40,987 nt of DNA from the NCBI GenBank assembly GCA_014379905.1, contig JACMKX010000060.1, positions 1-40,987 of the forward strand, read 5' to 3'. This DNA comes from Ferruginibacter sp. Lineage in GTDB: Bacteria > Bacteroidota > Bacteroidia > Chitinophagales > Chitinophagaceae. A program made the position numbers and the translations under genes. Below are positions 34,871 to 40,987 of this stretch, piece after piece. Under the pieces are notes generated by a model. That model worked only from the letters and a program-made list of their open reading frames with translations. It was not told the DNA's origin and made no database searches. How positions within the stretch are numbered: the stretch's first letter is position 1; each line of letters starts with the position of its first letter.

Positions 34871-35992
34871 TTATATAATTGTTGATTTTCTCAACTCAAT
34901 ATTTTCTCTTTTTACAGATCCCGGAATTTTTCCGCTGATGTAGTCGCTGATCATTTCGCCCAGTGTGGAAGTAAAATAAAAATTTACCGGCTCAATATCT
35001 TTGGTTACAAATCCATTTGTTAATGACCAGCTTACGGCTTCCCTTACCAGGGATGCTTCGGTAGTTAATCCAAAATACTCCAGCATCATAGCGGCAGACA
35101 AGATAGAACCAACCGGGTTCGCAATATCTTTCCCCGCAGCCTGCGGGTAAGAACCATGAATAGGTTCAAATAAAACCGTACCTGTTCCAACAGAAGCAGA
35201 GGGCAATAAACCTAATGACCCTGTTAAAACGCTGGCCTCATCACTGATGATATCGCCAAACATATTTTCTGTCAGTACTACATCAAACTGTACAGGGTTG
35301 ATAATGATTTGCATAGCAGCATTGTCAACAAACATATAATCCACTGCAACGTCCGGGTATTGTAGAGCGATTTCCTGCACCACTTTTCTCCACAGCCTGG
35401 AAGTTTCCAAAACATTGGCTTTGTCAACCAGCGTAAGCTTTTTCCTTCTTTCAGGTTTTTGTGCAAAATGGAATGCCAGGTGAGCAATTCTTTCAATTTC
35501 GGAACGACTGTAGCCACAATCATCACTTGCATAACTTCCATCTTCGGCCAGGTACTTTTTACCAAAATAAATACCGCCGGTCAGCTCCCGAAAAATAATA
35601 AAATCAACGTTCTCCAATCTGCTTGCCTTCAATGGAGAAAGGTGCGCCAAAGCAGGATACGTAATGATCGGGCGGATATTTCCAAACAGCTGCAACTCTT
35701 TTCTCAATCTAAGCAAACCCTGTTCAGGCCTTACCTTGGCAGTGGGATCATTGTCATATTTTGGATGACCAATGGCACCGAACAACACTGCATCACTATT
35801 TTTACAGGCTTCCAGTGTTTTATCAGGAAGCGGGTTGCCGGTTTTATCAATGGCATCGGCACCCATCAGTTGGTAACTGTAAATAAATTCATGATCAAAC
35901 AATTCCGCTATTTCATCTAATATTTTTACGGATTGTTTTGTTACTTCCGGCCCAATGCCATCACCTTCAATTACTACAATATTTTTTTTCAT
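34871..35992 (-). CDS. leuB: 3-isopropylmalate dehydrogenase
   Basis: NAD-dependent oxidative decarboxylation of 3-isopropylmalate to 2-oxoisocaproate. The 373-residue product has the opening VVIEGDGIGPEV, the GAIGHPKYD segment, RPEQGLLRLRKEL with the substrate-binding arginines, FRELTGGIYFG, the VDNAAMQ segment, TENMFGDIISDEAS with metal-binding aspartates, and the NAD motif EPIHGSYPQAAGKDIANP. It is the last leu gene; the ilv leader begins 143 bases downstream. Confidence 0.97.
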   Translation of the reverse strand: MKKNIVVIEGDGIGPEVTKQSVKILDEIAELFDHEFIYSYQLMGADAIDKTGNPLPDKTLEACKNSDAVLFGAIGHPKYDNDPTAKVRPEQGLLRLRKELQLFGNIRPIITYPALAHLSPLKASRLENVDFIIFRELTGGIYFGKKYLAEDGSYASDDCGYSRSEIERIAHLAFHFAQKPERRKKLTLVDKANVLETSRLWRKVVQEIALQYPDVAVDYMFVDNAAMQIIINPVQFDVVLTENMFGDIISDEASVLTGSLGLLPSASVGTGTVLFEPIHGSYPQAAGKDIANPVGSILSAAMMLEYFGLTTEASLVREAVSWSLTNGFVTKDIEPVNFYFTSTLGEMISDYISGKIPGSVKRENIELRKSTII

Positions 35993-36021
35993 GGTTAACT
36001 ACTGCGGAACGCTCTTTTGAT

Positions 36022-36618
36022 TTAAAATGCCTTTTCTATTTCGAAATCTTCAATTTCATTTTTTAAATTCAACAGGTAATCAATGTCATCATACCCGTTT
36101 AGCAAACAGGTTTTTTTGTATGTATTAATATCAAATCCCTCCTCAAATTCTTCCAGCGAACCTATTTTAATGGTTTGTTTTTCTACATCAACGATCAATT
36201 CTGTTACATTACTTTGTTCAAATATTTTTTGCAGGAAGCCCTCACTTACCTGTACCGGAAGCACACCATTGTTTAAAGCATTGTTCTTAAATATATCTGC
36301 AAAAAAACTGGAAACCACTACCCTGAAACCATGATCCAGTATAGACCAGGCTGCATGTTCCCTGGAGGAGCCGCATCCAAAATTTTTTCCTGCTACCAAA
36401 ATTTCCCCGCTGAACTGGGATTGGTTTAATGGAAAATCAGCTTTAGGTTTTGCCTCATCATCATTTTCATATCGCCAGTCACGAAACAGGTTCTTCCCAA
36501 AACCTTCTTTGGTAGTGGCTTTTAAAAACCGTGCAGGGATGATCTGGTCGGTATCAATATTTTCAATATTGATGGGAACAAACCCCGACTGCACTATACT
36601 CAATTTTGCTTTACCCAT
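36022..36618 (-). CDS. leuD: 3-isopropylmalate dehydratase small subunit
   Basis: Small subunit of isopropylmalate isomerase, the swivel domain of the aconitase superfamily. I start at the ATG at 36618; a TTG two codons upstream is less likely. The 198-residue product has [14 protein letters not shown] near residue 21 and the diagnostic [14 protein letters not shown] followed by [17 protein letters not shown]. It starts 9 bases after leuC and leuB follows after 29 bases. Confidence 0.97.
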   Translation of the reverse strand: MGKAKLSIVQSGFVPINIENIDTDQIIPARFLKATTKEGFGKNLFRDWRYENDDEAKPKADFPLNQSQFSGEILVAGKNFGCGSSREHAAWSILDHGFRVVVSSFFADIFKNNALNNGVLPVQVSEGFLQKIFEQSNVTELIVDVEKQTIKIGSLEEFEEGFDINTYKKTCLLNGYDDIDYLLNLKNEIEDFEIEKAF

Positions 36619-36627
36619 TCTCAATTA

Positions 36628-38031
36628 TCAGTTTAATAGTTCTCTTACATCGGTTATAACTCCTGTAATAGCTGCTGATGCTGCTGTAAGCGGGCTGGCC
36701 AATAATGTTCTGGCCCCGGCTCCCTGTCTTCCTTCAAAATTCCTGTTGGAGGTAGAGATACAATATTTTCCCGCGGGAATTTTATCTTCATTCATTCCCA
36801 GGCAGGCACTGCAGCCGGGCTGGCGGAGTATAAATCCGGCTTCTTCAAAAACTTTATCAATGCCTTCTTCTATTGCCTGTGCCTCTACCTGTTTGCTGCC
36901 GGGTACGATCCATACTTCCACACCATTTGCTTTCTTTTTTCCTTTTACAAAACCGGCAACCATGCGCAGGTCTTCAATTCTTGAATTGGTACAGCTGCCA
37001 ATAAAAACATAATCTATTTTCTGGCCTTTAATGGGAGTATTTTGTTCAAACCCCATGTAAGCGAGTGATTTTTCCAGTCCGGATTTATCTGTATCATTAA
37101 TACTTTCTTTTGTTGGAATTTTTTCATCGATGCCGATACCCATACCAGGGTTGGTACCATAAGTGATCATGGGTTGAATATCTGCTGCATTGAAATGATG
37201 CTCTGAGTCAAAAGATGCATCTGAGTCCGAATACAATTGCTTCCATTGTACTAAATTTTCATCCCAGGCTTCAGCCTGCGGTGCAAATTCCCTCCAGCGG
37301 ATGTATTCAAATGTTTTTTCATCAGGTGCTATCATACCGCATCTTGCGCCCATTTCAATACTCATGTTGCAAATGGTCATACGCGCCTCCATACTTAAAG
37401 AAGTAATGGCCGATCCCGCAAACTCAACTGCAAAGCCGGTTGCCCCGCTTGCGGAAATTTTTGAAAGAATGTATAACACGATGTCTTTTGAAACAACGCC
37501 ATTTTTTAATACGCCTTCTACATTAATGCGCATCAGTTTTGGCTTGCTTTGTAACAGGCATTGCGTTGCCAACACCATTTCTACCTCGCTGGTGCCGATA
37601 CCGAATGCAATGGCTCCAAAAGCGCCATGGGTAGATGTATGACTATCCCCGCAAACTATGGTGTTGCCGGGTTGTGTAATTCCCAATTCGGGACCTATTA
37701 CGTGCACGATCCCCTGGAAGGGATGCCCGAGACCGTATAACTCAACGCCATGCTCCGCACAATTTTTTATCAGCGCTTCCACTTGTAGTCTTGACAGCTC
37801 TTCTTTGATCGGAAGGTGTTGATCTATTGTTGGCACATTGTGATCTGCTGTAGCTACCGTTTGTTGCGGACGAAAGACTTTAAGCCCTCTTTTATTTAAC
37901 CCGTTAAAAGCCTGCGGGCTGGTAACTTCATGAATAAAATGAGTATCTATATAAAATACGGAAGGGCCGTTGTCAATTATTTTGACAACATGTTTTTCCC
38001 AGATCTTTTCAAATAATGTTTTACCGGCCAT
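36628..38031 (-). CDS. leuC: 3-isopropylmalate dehydratase large subunit
   Basis: Fe-S subunit of isopropylmalate isomerase. The 467-residue product has the 4Fe-4S cluster ligands in GSCTNSR and [27 protein letters not shown] near residue 135 and the usual N-terminus ([16 protein letters not shown]). Its ATG overlaps the leuA stop by 1 base (TAATG), indicating translational coupling. Confidence 0.98.
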   Translation of the reverse strand: MAGKTLFEKIWEKHVVKIIDNGPSVFYIDTHFIHEVTSPQAFNGLNKRGLKVFRPQQTVATADHNVPTIDQHLPIKEELSRLQVEALIKNCAEHGVELYGLGHPFQGIVHVIGPELGITQPGNTIVCGDSHTSTHGAFGAIAFGIGTSEVEMVLATQCLLQSKPKLMRINVEGVLKNGVVSKDIVLYILSKISASGATGFAVEFAGSAITSLSMEARMTICNMSIEMGARCGMIAPDEKTFEYIRWREFAPQAEAWDENLVQWKQLYSDSDASFDSEHHFNAADIQPMITYGTNPGMGIGIDEKIPTKESINDTDKSGLEKSLAYMGFEQNTPIKGQKIDYVFIGSCTNSRIEDLRMVAGFVKGKKKANGVEVWIVPGSKQVEAQAIEEGIDKVFEEAGFILRQPGCSACLGMNEDKIPAGKYCISTSNRNFEGRQGAGARTLLASPLTAASAAITGVITDVRELLN

Positions 38032-39200
38032 TATGCAACTATTGCGTTTGATTGATATTGTTGAGCCAATGCGCCCAGGTCGTAATCTTCCACTTCTTTT
38101 TTATTGTCGGCTACTTTCAAAAATGCATCGTATAAAACATCTACATCATTCCTGTCGAACTGGAAACCAAGTTTTTGGAAGCGATAAGCCAAAGCACTTC
38201 GTCCACTCCTGGCCGTTAGTACAATTTTTGAGCTATCGGCACCTACTTCTTCGGGGTTGATGATTTCGTAGGTCAATGCGTCTTTCAAAAACCCATCCTG
38301 GTGGATGCCCGAGGAATGAGAGAAGGCGTTGCTACCCACGATAGCTTTGTTGGGTTGCACAGGCATCCTCATTGTATCGGAAACAATCCGGCTGAGGGGA
38401 TTTAATTGTTTGGCATTAATATTTGTATAATACCCAAGCCCATTGTGTTGTTTAATGATCATTACCACTTCTTCCAAAGAAGTGTTGCCAGCTCTTTCGC
38501 CCAGGCCATTGATGGTACATTCTATTTGTCGTGCTCCGGCAATAACCCCTGCAATAGAATTAGCTGTGGCCAGGCCAAGATCATTGTGGCAATGACAACT
38601 GATAATAGCCTTATCAATATTGTTTACAGTATTAACCAGGTAAGCAATTTTTTCTCCATACTGATGAGGGAGGCAGTAGCCGGTGGTGTCCGGAATATTT
38701 ACTACAGTGGCGCCTGCTTTAATAACCGCTTCTATTACCTGTGCCAGGTAATCATTGTCTGTGCGGCCTGCATCTTCTGCATAAAATTCCACATCATCTA
38801 CATAATTCTTTGCCCATTTTACACATTGAATGGCTCTTTGAAGGATATCTCCCCTTGTTGAATTAAATTTTGATTTGATATGGTAGTCTGAGGTTCCGAT
38901 ACCAGTATGTATCCTCGAACGTGCGGCTCCTTTAAGCGCTTCTGCTGCCACTTCAATATCTTTTTGAACGGCACGGGTAAGCCCGCATACAGTAGCATTT
39001 TTAATGACCTTGGAGATCTGGCTCACTGATTCAAAATCGCCGGGAGATGAAATGGGAAAACCTGCTTCAATAATATCAACACCGAGCGCCTCTAATTTAA
39101 GTGCCAGTCCAATTTTTTCTTTCGCATTCAACCTGCAACCAGGCACCTGCTCGCCATCCCTTAGGGTGGTATCAAAAATATGCACTTTACCTTCTGCCAT
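38031..39200 (-). CDS. leuA: 2-isopropylmalate synthase, short form without the C-terminal regulatory domain
   Basis: Condenses acetyl-CoA with 2-oxoisovalerate, the first committed step of leucine synthesis. I start at the ATG at 39200 ([18 protein letters not shown]); the upstream in-frame start adds 24 residues without homology. The 389-residue product has the HMGL-like TIM barrel: DTTLRDGEQ at 10-18, [25 protein letters not shown] and a [14 protein letters not shown] linker segment. The leucine-binding LeuA dimer domain found in the usual 500-plus residue enzymes is absent. A related homolog such as citramalate or homocitrate synthase is the alternative, but the leuC-D-B context favours LeuA. 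Confidence 0.93.
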   Translation of the reverse strand: MAEGKVHIFDTTLRDGEQVPGCRLNAKEKIGLALKLEALGVDIIEAGFPISSPGDFESVSQISKVIKNATVCGLTRAVQKDIEVAAEALKGAARSRIHTGIGTSDYHIKSKFNSTRGDILQRAIQCVKWAKNYVDDVEFYAEDAGRTDNDYLAQVIEAVIKAGATVVNIPDTTGYCLPHQYGEKIAYLVNTVNNIDKAIISCHCHNDLGLATANSIAGVIAGARQIECTINGLGERAGNTSLEEVVMIIKQHNGLGYYTNINAKQLNPLSRIVSDTMRMPVQPNKAIVGSNAFSHSSGIHQDGFLKDALTYEIINPEEVGADSSKIVLTARSGRSALAYRFQKLGFQFDRNDVDVLYDAFLKVADNKKEVEDYDLGALAQQYQSNAIVA

Positions 39201-39410
39201 AATAAATCGATATACTGGATGAGATAAAAATGCAAACTGCTTATTTTTGTATTGCTTGCTATAATACGCCAATAAACAATCTGCCCAACTAAAGTACCGT
39301 CATTACAGGCAGGGATAAAATCAAAATAAGGCCCGTTTTACATCATTAAAAACAGGGCTGGTTTGGCTAAAACCCCTTACTGTAAAGGCTTTAAAATATT
39401 TTGAATTACG

Positions 39411-40961
39411 ATGTCCAACAGGTCAACAGATGCGCTGTTTCAATTGTTAAAGTCGCTTGAAAAGAGCGAAAAGCGAAACTTTAAACTCTTTGTGAAGCGA
39501 AATTCTTCTACAGAAGACATGAAAACCATCCAGCTATTTGATGCTATGGATACTATTTCGGAGTATGACGAAAAGCAAATTCTGAAAAAAGCAAAGAATA
39601 TTACCAAGGTTCAGCTTTCTAATCTTAAAGCTCATTTGTATAAACAAATTTTATCGAGTCTCCGGTTAATAAGAGAAGATGAAAATATTGACCTGCAGTT
39701 GCATGAGCAGATGGATCATGCCAGGATCTTATTTAACAAAGGATTGTACCTGCAAACTTTAAAGTTGCTGGAAAAATTAAAAGAGACTGCGCGGTCCTAT
39801 CACCAGCTTACCTACCTGCAACAGGCCTTATTTTTTGAAAAGAAGATAGAAGCATTGTACATCACCCGAAGTATTCAAAACAGGGCGGAGCAACTATCGG
39901 AAGAATCTGACAGGGTAAACGCAGAATTATCAAAAGTTAATGAATTGTCCAACCTTTCCCTCCGATTATACAGTTGGTATATTCAGCATGGACATGCCAG
40001 GAATGAAAAAGATATAAAGGAATTAAAGAAGCATTTCGAAAATCATATACCGGTATCTGCGAATGGCCTTCAAAATTTTTATGAGAAATTATATTACTAT
40101 CAAAGCCTTTGCTGGTATGCCTTTATCAGGCAGGATTTTTTGCAATATTATCGCTACGCTCAAAAATGGGTAGACTTATTTGCGCAACACCCTGGTATGC
40201 TACAAACAGAAACTGCTACCTACATAAAGGGCATGCACAATTTGATGAGCGCTTATTTCGACCTGATGAATCATAAGAAGTTAAGGGACGCCATCAAAAA
40301 ATTTGAGCATTTTACAGAGAGTAAACTCATCACTCAAAATGATAACAACCGGTTATTAGCCTACCAATATTTATATACGGCCAGGATCAATCTTTATTTT
40401 CTGCAGGGCACCTTTACCAAAGGCTTGCGCATGGTCCCTTTTTTGGAAAAAATGCTGGAGGAATATGCGCTTTATCTTGATACGCACCGGGTATTGGTAT
40501 TCTATTATAAAATTGCCAGTTTGTATTTCGGGAGCGGGGACAGTGAAAAAGCAATTGATTACCTCAACCGCATTATCAATCAAAAAGCAGACCTGCGAAC
40601 TGATTTGCAATGCTACGCCCGCTTGCTGAATTTAATCGCACATTATGAACTGGGGAATTTTGAATTACTGGAATACCTCATTAAGTCAGTGTACAGGTAT
40701 ATGGCCAAGATGGAAAACCTGAGTAAGGTGGAAGAAGAAATGTTTGCCTTCCTGCGCCGGTCTTTCCACGTAGGTGCGCATGCTTTGAAACCTGAATTTG
40801 AAAAACTGTATAATAAATTAAAAAATTATGAAGGCAATCCTTTGGAGAGCCGGGCATTTGTTTACCTGGATGTTATAAGCTGGCTGGAAAGTAAGATAAG
40901 TGGGGTAAATGTACAGGATGTGATCCGGGAGAAATTTTTGAAAGGGAAGAGAGGCAAATAA
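39411..40961 (+). CDS. uncharacterised helical-repeat protein
   Basis: I do not recognise a named family. The 516-residue product has no signal peptide or membrane helix and is predicted by eye to be almost entirely alpha-helical. It is rich in Leu, Lys, Glu, Tyr and Gln, with TPR-like spacing (for example LFNKGLYLQTLKLLEKLKET and YFGSGDSEKAIDYLNRIIN). The N-terminal segment (LFQLLKSLEKSEKRNFKLF) looks like a conserved opening. It is probably a cytoplasmic scaffold or interaction protein. It is transcribed divergently from leuA; the 210-base gap holds no clear promoter for either gene. The complete ORF ends 26 bases before the window end. Confidence 0.75.
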   Translation: MSNRSTDALFQLLKSLEKSEKRNFKLFVKRNSSTEDMKTIQLFDAMDTISEYDEKQILKKAKNITKVQLSNLKAHLYKQILSSLRLIREDENIDLQLHEQMDHARILFNKGLYLQTLKLLEKLKETARSYHQLTYLQQALFFEKKIEALYITRSIQNRAEQLSEESDRVNAELSKVNELSNLSLRLYSWYIQHGHARNEKDIKELKKHFENHIPVSANGLQNFYEKLYYYQSLCWYAFIRQDFLQYYRYAQKWVDLFAQHPGMLQTETATYIKGMHNLMSAYFDLMNHKKLRDAIKKFEHFTESKLITQNDNNRLLAYQYLYTARINLYFLQGTFTKGLRMVPFLEKMLEEYALYLDTHRVLVFYYKIASLYFGSGDSEKAIDYLNRIINQKADLRTDLQCYARLLNLIAHYELGNFELLEYLIKSVYRYMAKMENLSKVEEEMFAFLRRSFHVGAHALKPEFEKLYNKLKNYEGNPLESRAFVYLDVISWLESKISGVNVQDVIREKFLKGKRGK

Positions 40962-40987
40962 AATCGGAAGAGATGACATCTTTTTAA

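Noticed and set aside
39201..39410. Search for a leucine leader peptide before leuA
   Set aside because: Only trivial ORFs (for example ATG ACG GTA CTT TAG) and one bulged GCCC-GGGC hairpin without a good T run were found.

Overview
The window looks like chromosomal DNA of a Bacteroidota bacterium, most likely a member of or close to the Chitinophagaceae. The 5' part of a 16S rRNA gene with that lineage's character lies at the left edge. Promoters follow the Bacteroidota pattern (TTTG, about 20 bases, TAnnTTTG). Lineage-typical families are present (DUF4476, DUF4382, the LemA/TPM cluster). Nothing indicates a phage, plasmid, transposon or CRISPR array; this is mostly housekeeping and metabolic sequence.

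Layout. 1-370: 5' end of 16S rRNA (minus). 371-1118: rRNA leader and upstream region with three near-consensus tandem promoters plus weaker candidates. 1119-3179: truA and a secreted DUF4476 protein (minus). 3294-5747: secreted M1 aminopeptidase (plus). 6061-8529: two TPM-domain proteins and two LemA paralogues (minus). About 8636-8842: a small membrane ORF with an uncertain start. 9035-11345: gap and pgk (minus). 11500-12357: a more A+T-rich DUF2971 gene beside a tRNA-Glu(TTC). 12658-18767: a complete urease operon ureA-B-C-E-F-G-D followed by a probable nickel permease (minus). 19100-25968: four enzymes converting trans-4-hydroxy-L-proline to 2-oxoglutarate (plus), interrupted by a sterol-desaturase/AGMO-like gene on the other strand and by a small secreted coiled-coil protein. 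26049-26591: a DUF4382 lipoprotein. 26680-39200: a minus-strand branched-chain amino-acid supercluster, leuA-C-D-B then ilvE-D-B-N-C-A. 39411-40961: an uncharacterised helical protein.

The most interesting signal lies between leuB and ilvE. It is a 32-codon unlisted ORF (34727 to 34629, minus) with eleven Ile, three Val and three Thr codons, followed 19 bases later by a strong intrinsic terminator just before ilvE. The Gly-Gly-Gly codons at the end of the leader can pair with the 5' arm of that terminator, giving the geometry of a classical ribosome-mediated attenuator (compare E. coli ilvL and thrL). It appears to control ilvE-D-B-N-C-A but not leuACDB. Other notable signals are a dense GTGAAC/GTTCAC repeat array between ureB and ureC, and the tandem rRNA promoters, which share both upstream A-tracts and initially transcribed sequence.

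Co-operation of genes: the urease cluster carries all structural subunits, all four standard accessory proteins and a Ni uptake candidate. The hydroxyproline cluster carries epimerase, FAD oxidoreductase, deaminase and dehydrogenase. The leu/ilv cluster covers threonine to isoleucine, pyruvate to valine, and 2-oxoisovalerate to leucine.
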